From NCBI RefSeq assembly GCF_905163445.1, contig NC_053187.1:10540001-10604000 (forward strand): DNA of 64,000 nucleotides. Reading direction: 5' to 3'. Each line of letters starts with the position of its first letter. The stretch's first letter is position 1. This stretch comes from Pararge aegeria (taxonomy: Eukaryota; Arthropoda; Insecta; Lepidoptera; Nymphalidae). Under the pieces are notes generated by a model. That model was given only the letters and a program-made list of their open reading frames with translations, had not been told where the DNA came from and made no database searches. Shown here piece after piece: positions 1 to 12,685 of this stretch. The position numbers were made by a program, and so were the translations under genes.

Positions 1-2310
1 CAGAAAACAATTTAATTTTTTTATCCATTATTCTATGCCATTGCGAGAAGGATAAAAAAAATATTTAAGAAGTATCAGCTTTAATAATTTACCACGCAGA
101 TTATAATGGTCTTACTTCATAAACGTAGGACTTTCATACAATTTGCCTTCCCAGATTTCCCCTTCCCCTTCAGATCCCTTTAGGGGTAAATTTGAGAGGA
201 ACTTTCTCTTAGCTTTTACCTTCTAAATTTTAATATCCTTATCTTGAAAAAAATGGGACTCTAATAAAATCTTTCAAGTCCCATTTCCCCCTAAATATCT
301 GGTTTGGGAAATAAAAAATAGCTATGTAATCTTCCACATTCTCTTTTAAACCAGTTCAGAGATAAGCTAGATTTAGTTCCAATATAAAATAAAATGTTGT
401 ATTTGCTTTTTAAGTCGTACTTTAGGCTATGGGTAGGAGACTGCATAAAAGTTATAATTAACTTTCCGGCTCTGGGTTCTAGTATCGTTAATCATAAGCC
501 ATACTTAACCTTTTAGGCGAAGATTGTTTTTGATACAAAGAGTAAATAAACACTAGGTTGCTATTTTTTAATTTTCTTTTTTTCTAGTTTATTAAAATGT
601 TTTCGTCTATTTCTTATTAATATTCATTTATTCCTTCAAGTTTCTCATATCCATATACCTGAATCAAATAATAGCACAACAATAAATAAAATCGTAGGTA
701 TAGTCCGCTTATTATTTACATGCCATATTATGAACTTCATAGTCAGAAGATGAGCAATTGGCGGGAAATCATGAATGGAAATTAAGAAACTAGTACATGT
801 TTTTTTTTTAAATCAATAAAAAATAAATAATTATTTTTGTTTGCATAGTTAAAGATTTATCTATCTCTTACAAAATTATTTAAAATTACTAACACGTTTG
901 GTAGTAATTTTAAACAATTTTGTGAGAGATAACTATGCGTTCTTTTTAAATAACATATCTGATGCGAGTAGATATTTAATAATATTTTAATAAGCAAACA
1001 TCGCCAGTGCATTTTTCATGTAAAATATGAAAGTTCCAAAGTGGTACGTCCAGAGCTATTATTATAAATGTATTAATTAGAAATAATTTATCGTCACTAT
1101 TTCTTCTTAATCGAAATAAAAAGCAGTCTCATTAACTTGATATGACTCGAGAAACAAACTAACTTGTACCTCGAACCTCTTATTGTTTTATGCCTTTGTA
1201 GCACCATCTACTATTTTATTGATAAACGCTTAGTTTTTAAATAAATACTTCGACGTAACAAACAGACATCCTAGTTAAATATCTTTGTGTTTATTATTAA
1301 TTTTACGATACTATTTTGATAATAATTATTTTTTATGTAATTATTTGGAAATTGGCTCATTGAAATTACTTAGTATTGCTATTTTGCTTAAGTTGCTTTA
1401 TACATACATTTTGGAACCTTGACACTACCAGCTTGCGCCACTGTTCTAGAGTTAATTGCTATAATTAGCATGCCATGGTGCCAGTACCATCTTTTTATAT
1501 TAAGAAAAAGATGGTACTGGCACCATACCATAAATTAATAATTACGATAATCAGCATTGCTTTAATGGATTCATCTATTCATGGTACAGATGATAAATAA
1601 ATATATATACGTCGCACTTTACTTAGGTATTCTCAGACAAAGCAAAAACTTGTGTCGTGTTTCATATTAGTGAATAAAATATACGATGTTATAACTCATG
1701 AATGACATTCTACAGGTATCCGGGTTACATCAACGCTTTAATGGGTTCACGCAAGCTATAAATGGCCCATATTTTTAATGTTAGTCATCGCTTAAATAAA
1801 TAATTCACTTCACAGGATAAGATGGCTAAATGCTGATTAACCTGTTCTAAATTAGATGCTCCAACGGCTAAAATTTTAATACCTAATAATAAAGGTAAAC
1901 CTTTTTGTGAAATATAATATGCAGCTGTTTTGTTGACCTAGTCGTTTCCTTTTTGACTATAGATCGCAAGGGTCTGGGTTCGATTCCTAGGTATGTTAAT
2001 AATTTGGCATTTCCTTTTTTCATACAAACGAACGTTAGGTTTTTCGGTCACTTACAAAGTGTACAAGCTTCCGAGGATCTTCAAAGGTAAAATTAGCTAT
2101 TAAAAGAGCACCCGGGAGACTGAGAGATAATTCGATGTATATAATAGTGGACCGGACATTTCTGTTCGGAAATATAGAAGATATAATGGTACAATTTTTC
2201 ACCGTCAGACCTCGAACTTCATTATGAAGATGGCACTTAATGATGGTGATTACAAGTTAACCCTTGATCTCACCATGTTATTAGGGTATCGCTGTTATAT
2301 TAATAATAAT
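1..2310. other. gene-free AT-rich stretch
   Basis: No coding region is supported here. The sequence is AT-rich with stops in all frames. The only notable structure is the perfect hairpin at 1475-1526, listed separately. Confidence 0.6.
1475..1526. repeat. perfect inverted repeat, 22-bp arms, 8-nt loop
   Basis: The left arm (1475-1496) is the exact reverse complement of the right arm (1505-1526), with an 8-nt AT-rich loop between. The arms begin with ATGGTGCCAG. The stem has no mismatch and so looks recent or selected. It could be the collapsed terminal repeats of a MITE, or a transcribed hairpin. No flanking gene uses it. Confidence 0.9.
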
Positions 2311-2541
2311 TGACGGTTGATTGGCACAAAGGGCAGCGACCCTGCTTTCTGAGTCCAAGACTTTGTGTTCGATTCACAAACAACTGAAAAAGGTTTTTGT
2401 GATAAAAATGAATGTTTTTAGTGCCTGGATGTTTATCTGTATTATAAGTATTTATATATATCACAAAAAAATTCATCAGTCATCTTAGTGCCCAGAACAC
2501 AAACTACGCTTACTTTGGGTCTAGATGACGATGATCTACAT
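2311..2541 (+). mobile_element. SINE family C, copy 1 (tRNA-derived)
   Basis: The head resembles a tRNA promoter: an A-box-like stretch (ttggcacaaagggcagcga) and a B-box-like GTTCGATTC. A tRNA-unrelated body follows, containing 'catcagtcatcttagtgccc' and a 'ctagatgacgatg' end. Four further copies lie at 4650, 7090, 12686 (minus) and 16541. This copy is diverged and runs directly into a LINE tail. Confidence 0.8.
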
Positions 2542-2544
2542 ATC

Positions 2545-2890
2545 ATCTGAGAAAAGTACAGAAATCCTTTGTGGGGATGGGTATATGCTTTATAACATGA
2601 TACCGAAGGTAATATTAGATCTAACTTTACCTAAATTTAAACAATATAGTAAAACACATATAACCAAACGTGGTTACTACACGATTGATGAATTCCTTAA
2701 CGACAAGGCTGCTTGGAAGCAGGCCACTCCGCTCTCATCTCTCACAAAACAGAAAAATTCTAAAGATTGTTAAACTATAAAATGATGTTGGAAAAGAGCA
2801 ATCTGCTGAGTTTCTAGCCGCCTCTTCTCAGTGGAATCTGCCTTCCAAACCGGTGGTAGAGTCTCTGTTTTTACGGGGCATCGTAGTGGC
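2545..2890 (+). mobile_element. 5'-truncated LINE tail, family A, copy 1
   Basis: An 82-codon open stretch ending at 2773 reads like the last residues of a non-LTR retrotransposon reverse transcriptase ORF (a KFK... GYYTIDEFLNDKAAW pattern). It is followed by a 3' UTR shared with copies at 29721, 41695, 43545, 45780 and 61365 (for example 'tctgccttccaaaccggtgg' followed by tagagt). The open frame is a remnant and not a host gene. The clade (CR1-like or other) is not resolved. Confidence 0.75.
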
Positions 2891-4084
2891 TGTCTTTATC
2901 TGATCATTGGATAGTCAAAACATTCTCATTACCAGCCCGTGGAAGGAAATTGGCGTTGATCCGCCCCATGCCTCTGAGAGAGCACGCACGAGCGAGCTTC
3001 TTGGAGTATCCTGGTGGGAACAGGCCTAAAATGCCTATATATCAGACAGAAGTCTTGTGCCTTATGAAATCAAACTGCTACAAGTACTTAAGGCTCTTTT
3101 AAGTTGAAGATGATGAATAATAATGCATATGATCATGAAAGTAGATATACACAACTTTTGAATTTATATAACTATGCATTTGTATATATTTTAGATCAGT
3201 GGCATTGATACAGGGATTGCACTAAGCGGACAGATTATAAAAATTAAAAAAAAAACTCCACCACGTATAATGAAAAACATAAGGTTAGGCACTGTATGAG
3301 ATAAAAAAGCCTACCCTTAAGATAATATAACCCGTACTGGAGATTTTCTGCATTTTATATCATCTTCATGCCCTGTGCATGCACTCCACTGTTTAAGATA
3401 CATCTAAGGTACAACCCATATTAGAGCACCGAGGTGGGCCTAAGTTCTATATCCCTTTTCAATATGAGAGAGTCCAGAAGCCAGAAGTGCGGCTGGGTAT
3501 GATGAGATAAATTAAATGGTTGGCAAAGAAACTTGCTCAGTTGGTACCGGTTATGAGCCATCCCTTTACTAGAGGAAATCGCGGCTTTACAATAAAACTG
3601 TAAAAAATATCAAAACTCACTAAATGGGTAATTACTTATAATGAACCTAAAATATAACCTTATTATCCACGATGCAGTAAACTTTGAGCTCGCTACATGA
3701 CCAGTGGAAACGTTTAATCGATTTACATGTAATTGTATTAAATGCCACCATAATATTCGATCTTCGTTATCGCTATTCAAGTATAGTTCGTTCGCTGGAA
3801 TAATTTGCTTTGCTACACACAGTTCACCCACGGGCTATTTTGGAAACTATGTGGAAATAAATAAATGCAGTATTATTTTTATCATTAAGAACCTCATGTA
3901 TTTAATTTTTACATTTAGGAACAGAAACAACGGAAAAACGAAAACCTCCCTCCTAAACCCTCCGAAATTTTTTACTTTTGGTTGAAACTTTCTATATCTA
4001 TACTAACATTATAAAGAAGAAAGATTTTTTGGTTGCTTTAGGTTTTGTAATCGATACTTTGAAACTAATGGATCGATTAAAAGA
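2891..4084. other. gene-free stretch with repeat debris
   Basis: No supported gene. A diverged fragment around 3400-3505 (+) resembles family E (a 'gtgggcct...tctat...' body, then 'agtccagaag'). Short open frames exist on both strands at 3610-3985 but show no recognisable domain, and the region is open in both directions. Confidence 0.5.
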
Positions 4085-4190
4085 AAAAATCATAGAAGGC
4101 TGTTTTATGCATAAGAAACTTAGAATACATTTTATTTCAGTTTTAATCTGAAATAATAATATTCTTAAATTAAGCCAGATGAAAAATGTT
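4085..4190 (+). repeat. dispersed repeat pair, copy 1
   Basis: This matches 5841-5945 over about 100 bp, sharing 'agaaggctgttttat', 'acattttatttcagtttt' and 'aatctgaaataat'. The core contains a 7-bp inverted repeat (ATTTCAG / CTGAAAT). The family is unknown. Confidence 0.7.
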
Positions 4191-4649
4191 CGCAATTTGT
4201 CTTATATAAAAATGCCTTAAAACTATATAGCTATATTATCTTGTAAATAAGCCATAATTACGCATTTTATGATGAAAAAAAATTAACATTGAATTAACCG
4301 ACGCTGTCTTTAAGCTTGAGTCGGTGGTCGCTTAGTATCTTTGTCTAGATCTCCCTCTACCTAAGCATGCAAACTATTTGAGCGAACGAATTATAACATA
4401 GGTTATATAGACCGTAAAATTGCAGCAAATCGTCAGCAAACCAAGTGTACCAAGTGCACAAGCCTTAATTCAGGTCCTTTTGCTTCTACCAAAGCGTGTA
4501 TTCGCTTTGTTTGTCGAAGCTTCTCTATTTGACTAGAAACCAATCTCGGTTTTCAGCTACCAGAGAAATGGCGATGCGTCACCGCGTATTACTATTACTG
4601 AAGTATCAGATTTAAATCGTTACTAGTTTTATTTTACGCATTTAATTAT

Positions 4650-4915
4650 CAGCCGGTTGGCGCAGTGTGCAGCGACCCTGCTTTCTGAGTCCAAGGCCGT
4701 GGGTTCGATTCCCACAACTGAAAAGTGTTTGTGTGGTGAGGATGTTTTTTAGTGTCTGGGTGTTTATATCTATATTATAAGTATTTATGTGTATTATATT
4801 CATAAAAATATTCGTCAGTCATCTTAGTACCCATAACACAAGCTTCGCTTACTTTGGGGCTAGATGGCGATGTGTGTATTGTCGTAGTATATTTATTTAT
4901 TCATTTATTTTATTA
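4650..4915 (+). mobile_element. SINE family C, copy 2
   Basis: This is the best-preserved copy in the window. It has an A-box-like 'tggcgcagtgtgcagcga', a B-box 'ggttcgattccc', a body ending 'ggggctagatggcgatgtg', and a (TATT)n-type tail at about 4895-4913. It is tRNA-derived by its internal promoter boxes but is not a tRNA gene, because no acceptor stem can be folded. Confidence 0.88.
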
Positions 4916-5361
4916 CATTTTTATATCAACTTAATGGCGTTGTAAATAAAAATCGCAATTATAAAGCGGAGCACCATGGTGGGTCATATCATTATATGAG
5001 AAATGAGGACTCTTTATTTTCCACGCCTTTCAGTCTGAAACATTACAATGTTGACCAGCGGTAATAAGCATTGCGGTAGTACTACTACTACTTAATAAGA
5101 TGTTCTGACACAAAATCTCTACTACCACTAATACTAAAACTAAAAAATAGTAGTACATATTGGATAAAAGCAGGCGTTACTTCTACTGCCAAGCATCCAT
5201 GATAAACAATGAACATTAAGTTTAATCTTCCATAATTCGCGGACACAAGGCAACTCTGCACGCTACAATTAATTCAATCTTGAAAAACTACACCACGCAG
5301 CGTAGTAGGTAAGGCTACGAAGTTATGTACGTTTTTAATTAAAAAAAAAAATTAATCGCAT

Positions 5362-5530
5362 GTTTTAATAGTGATGGAAAACATCGTGAGAAAACCTCCA
5401 TGCCTCAGAGTTCTCCATAATGTTCTCAAGAGCGTGTGAAATCTACCAATCCACGCTGGCCTACACGCTTCATATTCTGACAGAAGACCCGTGCCTTGTA
5501 GTGGATCGGTAATGGGTTGATCATGAAGAT
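5362..5530 (+). mobile_element. SINE family D fragment
   Basis: It carries the family core 'acatcgtgaggaaacctgc' (here with one change), 'gagttctccataatgttctc' and the 3' end 'taatgggttgat'. Related copies lie at 18283 (minus), 28318 (minus), 33943, 50755 and 55333. The tRNA-like head is missing in this copy. Confidence 0.78.
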
Positions 5531-5840
5531 GACCATGTCACGACACAAATCTTCCGAAATGCGCTGTCCACACACGTTTCAATTCGACACCGGACCATCC
5601 TCGGGAGATTTTTACTATACCATACACAGTTCTACTAACTGTAAACCGGTGATAGAGTTACTTAAAACAAATGATGAGGCATATCATGTTGTCTTAACCG
5701 TAAGGTTGCCTGGCAGAGATCGCTAAGCAATTAGGCTGCTTTTGTATTCTACTTCCATCTTTGTATTTCTATTATTCTTTTATTTCCCTAACTTCATAGT
5801 GGTGTACAAATAAAAAGTTAAATACATAATAATAAAAAAA

Positions 5841-5945
5841 ACACCATTAGAAGGCTGTTTTATCCCGAAGTAATTTAGGCTACATTTTATTTCAGTTTTA
5901 ATCTGAAATAATGATATTTGTAAACCGAGCCAGTCTCGAAGTTTT
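5841..5945 (+). repeat. dispersed repeat pair, copy 2
   Basis: Second copy of the repeat at 4085-4190, in the same orientation about 1.75 kb away. The shared core contains the ATTTCAG / CTGAAAT inverted repeat. Confidence 0.7.
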
Positions 5946-6659
5946 AAAAATGCTTACAGAGTAAGTCCATTTGAAGTAAACGAATTTCGAATTTTGTATT
6001 ATTGTCCAGTTGAATATGTTGATTTATTTGAAATGTTTTTGACATATGATGAGGAACGATTATTTACTTTAAAATATTTACGAAACGTTATTCGTCATTT
6101 AATAGACACAGTCAGTTTACGATATTTCTAATAAAACTGTGTAAGAATTACATAAAACAACTATTTAAAAACTACAGCCCGGGTTGTGGCAGATTAGCAT
6201 TAATAATTATTTGCCATCGTTAAGCTTTAACATTACTAGATCCATTAATTAAAAATATGCCATATATTTAAATCTAATTAACACATTTTGACTTTTACGC
6301 ACTTTTAGAATATAAATTGTCATTAAATATTATCACTTTCGCATAACAAGCACATTTGCACGCTTTTCCAAAAATTTAAATAAAAGTCATTTGATAATAT
6401 ATTGGCAATGGTGTTTTAGTTCGAGGCAGATCCGTTTCCACTATCACATTTAATTCGTCATTATTACTCTTGGTCTTTGAGGTTCTCTTCCGAGTTCTAA
6501 ATTTCGAAATCTTCATGTTGAAAGTAGATTAGAAGTACCTACTGCTTTGACGGAAAAACTTATAATATTCTAATGTATTTCATCTCTACGTATTAAAACA
6601 GAAACGAGGGGTCAACCAGCATATACGGCATGTCTCTATGTAGATATCTTTTTTTATTC

Positions 6660-6770
6660 CGCTACAATTTCCCTTGACTGCAATATCACCTAGTGGTAAG
6701 TGATGATGTAGTCTACGATGGTAACGAACAGTCTAGTTAAGGGTAAGTATGATTTCTACGTAGCATCGTA
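6660..6770 (+). repeat. dispersed repeat family I, copy 1
   Basis: The string pattern 'gactgcaat...cctagtggtaagtgatgatg...gtctac.atggtaac' recurs at 8170-8280. From memory it resembles a common lepidopteran LINE 3' fragment. No coding content. Confidence 0.55.
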
Positions 6771-6889
6771 CTAAAGCAGTTAATCGCAAGTCGCGATTGA
6801 AGCCTTCCACCAAGTTATACTACTTAGGGATAATTCAGAAATTATAAATTTCCACATTATCCTGACCTGACATGACCCTGTCCAGGATA

Positions 6890-7075
6890 GAACCCCGGTA
6901 CTCATACTTAGCTTGCCACCTAAGATCGAAGGAGTCCAGAAACTGAAGTGGCAATCACACATCGCTACGAGATCCGATGAACGCTGGCGTTCGAAGGTGC
7001 TGGGGAGGTGACCCTGCATTTATAAACGCAGCATTCGTACTACAAGGTGAATAGATGACATCAAACAAGATACGG
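6890..7075 (+). mobile_element. RTE-like LINE C-terminal fragment
   Basis: Broken frames read like the C-terminal end of RTE-type endonuclease/reverse transcriptase ORFs (KLKWQSHIA then RSDERW.SKVL, then IDDIK). The same segment is better preserved at 42596-42955 and 59993-60325. It is 5'-truncated and frameshifted. Confidence 0.6.
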
Positions 7076-7089
7076 AATTGACGAACTTG

Positions 7090-7260
7090 ATGGCTGATTG
7101 GCGCAGTGGGCAGCGAGCAATGCTTTCTGAAAGGCTGTGGGTTCGATTCCCACAACTAGAAAATTTTTGTTTGATGAACATGATTATTTTTTCTTAGTAC
7201 CCATAACACAAGCTACTATTTCTTTGGGGCTAGATGGCGATGTGCGTAGTGTCGTAGTAT
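7090..7260 (+). mobile_element. SINE family C, copy 3 (internally deleted)
   Basis: The head 'gattggcgcagtgggcagcg' and B-box 'ggttcgattcccac' are present, and the end 'ggggctagatggcgatgtg' is intact. About 60 bp of the body are missing. It lies directly after the RTE fragment. Confidence 0.85.
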
Positions 7261-8901
7261 ACAAAAAAAATATTGGCTGATCGCTATATATCAATCTCTT
7301 CCAGGCAGCCAAAAGAGTAAAACTAGATTAAAGGTAGGATAATGTTAAGCCGTTACGCAACCGTTAAGCAACTATCGGAACCGGAAAGTACTGTTCATTT
7401 TTTTATTTTCTGCCAATCGAAATACCATGATAGTAATCACTTTGATATTTTCTCAACATTATAGTTACCCATTTGAAATTATAGATTTCTGAATTCTTGA
7501 GATTGAAAATAGGCAAATAATCATCGAGACGACGACAGCCACGCAACATCCGTAGGCAAAGTGTAAAGTTCAGTTAATATTCTTTCGTTGTCTGGGTACC
7601 TATGTACTCATTTAATATGCGCAAAAGGTACCTGTTTTTCTTGATAACAACTTAAATATTTTACATCGACAATTACTTTAAAGGATGATTGGATGCGTAA
7701 AGAGGTTGTTTAATGTATCTGTGTAGTTATACCAATAACACAGGTACGCAAGTAAGCCGCGAAGATGTGACTTTGTAATCGTCAGACGGCAGTCGAAATG
7801 TCAGCGTTTTGCTAAATAACTTACGTGTACGGTAGGTATAGGAAGATTCATCAATGTTATTTATGGCGTATCCGTTAAAGCTGGTTTCATCAATAGTTAT
7901 AATAGTTTTTATTAAATATTTATAACATAATTTACGTCCGTTTAGACTGGTTTTAAGGTTTAAAATACAAGTATATATATCGTAACAAAAAAGGTCATCC
8001 TCGTAATTGTGTACAAACTATGTGTCTTTTATTTTATTTTTGACTAGCTCTGCCTTCGTGGCCTATATTGTGCTTCCCGAGGAGGAAATATCCCATAGAC
8101 GTATCCATGATGCTTATTTTGATAAGGAAAAGTATTAGTTAGGTAACTAAGTAACTCGAGTATTTTGTCTCTCTTCCAGTTAGCCATTGACTGCAATTGC
8201 AACGGACGGTACCTAAGTAATGATGCAGTCTAAAATGGTAGCGGGCTAACCTGTTAGGGGTATGTCTGACAATTATAAATGATAAAATTCGTGATAACTA
8301 AGTTATATGCTAAACCTGCAGGGAGTCATCATAACATAATATTTAAATCTATTTATAACTTTTAGATATTTTATTGAATATTGGAGATGTGTCATGTCAA
8401 GTTTACATAAGGTACTTTATAATCTAGACCCTAATGTAAATATATACCTATAAAAATATATGTAATGCACATGTAGAAATACCTAGAACATTTAAGTTAA
8501 GACACGCTCAAAGCCAAAAAAAAAAATTCAAATAGATAGAACTTTCGATTCGTAAATTGTGATAATTGTAGGACTATAAAAAAAGATAGACGATCCCCGC
8601 GCTAAATCAATCAATAAACTATTTAATTAGCAATTTAAAGCTTTCGCCAATATCATAATACTCCTCCACATCCACCTCAGATTGTAGACCCGGCATGACT
8701 AGCTTCAATTGAATCTATACTTTGGAAACATAATATATTACTCAACATATTCAAGAGTTATTCGGACGGTGCTTCACATATCTCATTGGTCATATGTCAA
8801 TCGAAATATCAATTTTTAAATTAGGTAGTGTTATTGGAAGTAACTTTATTTGCATATTCTGGAACTGAAAAAAAATATTCGTTTTAGTTTTGAGTAAATA
8901 A
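7261..8901. other. gene-free stretch
   Basis: No gene supported. It holds a second copy of repeat family I at about 8170-8280 ('agtaatgatgcagtct' with 'atggtagcgggctaacctgt'). The rest is AT-rich and unrecognised. Confidence 0.5.
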
Positions 8902-9489
8902 ACTGTCCGTAATAATTTGAGTTAACTTTAATGTATTTATGGTTTTCTGTGCTAAAACCAATAAAAGGATATTTATTCTAATAATAGTTATAACAGATAT
9001 ATTGCTGTTTCTAGGTGTTATATTCGTTTTTTAATGTTAGTGAATGGATTGTATGCAATGCGCATCCTTCTCATTAACTTAAGGTTGAAGCGACAACTAT
9101 GAGCTTGTTTTTTGTTGCAAATACTTGATGCCCTTTGCTTTGATGTTGTATTTAATGAAGCCTAGGTTGAATAAAATTATAGTCAATGTATGCTAATGTT
9201 AAACTAAAAACTAAATTAAATTTGGCTTAGAATAACCATAAAATATTATAATCTGTGTGTAATTTAGTTTATAATTTTTTTTTATACTTAATGCAAAATA
9301 TGCATGACTGGTTAAGTAAAGTTAACTCTCAAAATATAATTTATAGACTTCATTGATTTATCTGCTTAGTCTACATAATATTGCAACTTGTAAATGCGTA
9401 TTTACCAAAATATAAAAATAAGTTATAAATATACTGTCCGTAATAATTTGAGTTAACTTTAATGTATTTATGGTTTTCTGTGCTAAAAC
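8902..9489. repeat. 57-bp perfect direct repeats flanking 474 bp
   Basis: Positions 8902-8958 and 9433-9489 are identical over 57 bp, beginning ACTGTCCGTAATAATTTG and ending TGTGCTAAAAC. The intervening segment (8959-9432) is AT-rich with no open frame. The repeat begins near TG, and the first copy is followed by CA, which would suit a very small terminal-repeat element. No primer binding site or polypurine tract is evident. A local duplication would explain it equally well. Confidence 0.85.
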
Positions 9490-12440
9490 TAAGTTAATTT
9501 ATTATCATTGTAGAATAATTTATTCCCGTCGTGTTTTTTTTCGTTTACCAAGCAAATTGAGGTTATCTAAAAGTTATTTACAAAAATTAACATGCCAATT
9601 TCGCATCTTGGTCGAGGACTTGTGATATATTAATGGTATTTCAACAAATCAGAATGTTAATATTATTAAGAAATAAGTGTTTACCATTTTTAGGAGGCGT
9701 AAAATATAGATTCTCGTCATTCTTTTAAACTTGCTTTTCCAAGTAAGTAACCTTATTCAATCATTTTGTAACTATTTTCTTACATTGATTACAATAATGA
9801 TACAGCGGAAAATTAAAGTACCTACAGTATCATCTAAATCCTGCTAATCGCGATGCATCTATTTACACTGCGGCCAGTACCGAGTCTTTGAACTAGCCGA
9901 CGTGAAGCCCACCTTTTGGTGGCTAAACCAGCAGGCACTTTAAAGCTTATAAACTATTTAAGCGAGCAAACTAGAAACAGTAAATTGTAGGAATGAAAAA
10001 CACATTACAGCCTTATTGCCAATACCTGGAGCAAGAGATTGGGATAATGCCAGTAGTAGTTGGTAGGCCAATAATGCTCATCTTGGGTATCTACTAGGTG
10101 CTATACCTTATTGCCGTAGTATAGAGAAGTTTTTGATTTAATTAAAGTAAAATTTAGTTTGAGGTTTATTTGAAAGATGTAAATACTATATCTAACACAC
10201 ACATTTTTTTTTTTTACATTTTATTATTAATACCCACGTTATATTTGTGATTGATGTGGCGTGTAATGATACCTATTATACATTAAAAGAAACAATTAAG
10301 ATGTCTTATCAGGCAATAAAAAATGTGTAGGTAAGGTCATAAAAAGTAGAATGTGCTTTAAAAGAAAATGTTGTTTGTAGCCTTAGTCATTTTATAGGAA
10401 ATAGAAAATTATTTAACTGCTTGGAAGAGAGAGGGGTATTGAACAAAATACCACCGGATTATTATTTTTTTAATCAAATTTAAATTATGATCAAATCATC
10501 GGCATCAGACACCGTACTGGAACGCTAAATTGCTTGGTGGTTTTGTTCGGTGGGGTGGTAAACAAGCCACGACTGAAGCCTCTCATAGAGAAAGAATCAT
10601 AGAGCTTACCATGGCCCCAGGAGGTCGTGGTTGCACAGATTCTATAGGAAGTTAACCATGGACTTCCGGGGAAGTAAGTCATGTTATTTAACTTTTTATT
10701 TTTTTTTTGCCAGTTTTCTTCTTTTATGTCAATAGGAAGTAAAATGATAGGCACACAATGACTACCTGTTTGTGTTAACGCTTAGAATTTACATTTATAT
10801 AATAAACATTTAGAAGCTCTAAACAAAAAGTCTTCAAAATGCGGTCCGTAGTCTTATATCTTACTACAGACCACGGCGTATTAAATGAATTTAGTCGTTT
10901 TTTATAATTCACAAAATTGCTTGATCAGGAGATACCATGCTTCTCTGTACCTAAGATCCTGTTCTAGCGCTGCAATTGCACGAAAGGCAGTAGGAATGCG
11001 TTGTGTCTTCTCTATTATTAAAACTCAATGGCTTAAGGAAATAATCATAGCTGTAGGTACTACATATAACTCTTTCTTGTTATTAAAGTTAAAGAACATA
11101 ATAAGTAGATCAATTTTTTTTTTGTAACATTCCAAACAACTTACTTAAAGCTGAATAAATTATTTCATTCGGTAATGTGCTACATGTGTAGAAACTTATT
11201 AATATCTACTCACGAAGTCCTGGATAAGGATCCCAGGTTGGGTCAATAGTTATCAGTACCGATTCAGTAATTCGGTAAAGATCATTACCGACCCGAAGAT
11301 AGGCAATTCTGAGACCACATTAATCTTGATTATTGTAACCGAGATTGATAATGATCGTCAAAGCCCGCCAGCTATAATTTCCTCTCTCTTTTTGGGAGAG
11401 TAGGCTTGTGTTCTACAGTAGGAATATAATGGGCTGAGGTTATATTATATGCAACAAAGTACTTGTAGGGGAGGTAAGATTACTGCGTGTGTGTAAAACA
11501 ATCTCATACGCAGGATTGTAATCTTAAAACTACGAACGAATTTAGCCTTTACTGAGGAATTCGCATAGATGTTTAGTACAATTACCTTTTGTGCTCGAAA
11601 ACAATACTTTAATAGGTTTATTGTTTAAAATTTTGGCCTGTTTAACTAACAAGATAACATCTAGCTTTGCTGAATTAACAATAAAAGCAAATAGGTTATA
11701 TATTCTATGAACACTAAAGTACAAGAAATATATAAATAAGCAAGCTCGAGAAAGTAACAATATCTGCTTTGTAAATAATTTGATACAAACGTAATTTTTT
11801 AATAGTTACGCTGAGTATATCACACATTTTCTACTATTTATTTCATCGTTTTCTTAACTATGAATCTTTAATTACATATAACTACAACACAGATAAGCAA
11901 TCAAATTAAAACTCTGTGGCTTTTTGCTTCAAGTATTTAAAACCCAAATTTATACGACACAATTTTTTTTTTCAAGTCCAGAAAAATTATAGGTGGACGG
12001 AATTGCGGACAACGCTTAGAAGTAGTAGTACATTTATCTAGTAATATATATTTAAAGCAATTTTTACTCTTAGTAATTTACTACACTCAAGTTAATAAGC
12101 TGCATGCTTATATTTGCATAATAAATATTGATGTATTCTGAAAACATGATCTAGAATTAAACAGATGCTGCCTACCGTGATATATTACATTAAGTGCCCT
12201 TAAAAGGGTATGGAATTAAAATAAGAAGTTAGCTATTCCTATTTTAAGGATGATGATGCAGCGGTTTTGTACCTTGATAAGTGTTTTTTAGAATATCTAG
12301 GTGAACCGCAACTCCTAAGATAACACCTACGAGTATTAATCAAGTGAGAACAGTTTGACTGTCGGAAGTATCTATCCGTTTCTTTGAACTATTACCGCCA
12401 TTCAACTTACTTAATCTTATATCTTTAATCGAGCAATTCT
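9490..12440. other. gene-free stretch
   Basis: No gene is supported. A minus-strand SINE F fragment lies at about 10500-10640. Short open frames at 10885-11127 and 11542-11760 show no domain, signal peptide or splice context. Confidence 0.5.
10500..10640 (-). mobile_element. SINE family F fragment
   Basis: Read on the minus strand, it matches the body shared by the copies at 21620, 44105 and 51598 ('tagcgttcc' with a 'ggctt.gtttaccaccccac' region). The tRNA-like head is not preserved. Confidence 0.5.
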
Positions 12441-12444
12441 TGTA

Positions 12445-12600
12445 TAAATATAATTGAAATCTCGGAATCGGCTCCAACGATTTTCATGAAATTTGGATAC
12501 AGGGGGTTTCGGGGGCGATAAATCGATCTAGCTAGAATTCATTTTTAGAAAAAGTCATTTTATTTGTGTTTATCGGTAATAACCGATTTGGTGGAACAAA
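12445..12600 (+). repeat. dispersed repeat fragment ('tgaaatctcggaatcggctc' type)
   Basis: It contains 'ctcggaatcggctccaacga', 'ttttcatgaaatttggatac' and 'gggggcgataaatcgatcta', which I recall as a common dispersed lepidopteran sequence, probably part of a Helitron-like or other DNA element. No coding content. Confidence 0.45.
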
Positions 12601-12685
12601 GTTGCACAGGTCCTCTAGTTTGCTATATTAACCAAAACAGGAGAATCTGTACGGTGTCCACACTCCACACCAAACAGATCTTCCT

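Noticed and set aside
2525..2773. 82-codon open frame as a host gene
   Set aside because: The residues fit the end of a LINE reverse transcriptase ORF, and the following sequence recurs as a LINE 3' UTR at several places.
3610..3985. Overlapping open frames on both strands
   Set aside because: No domain, signal peptide, splice sites or neighbouring exons. Overlap on both strands argues against coding.
4650..4730. Possible tRNA gene
   Set aside because: Same reasoning: it is the head of a SINE C copy, repeated five times with a shared non-tRNA body.
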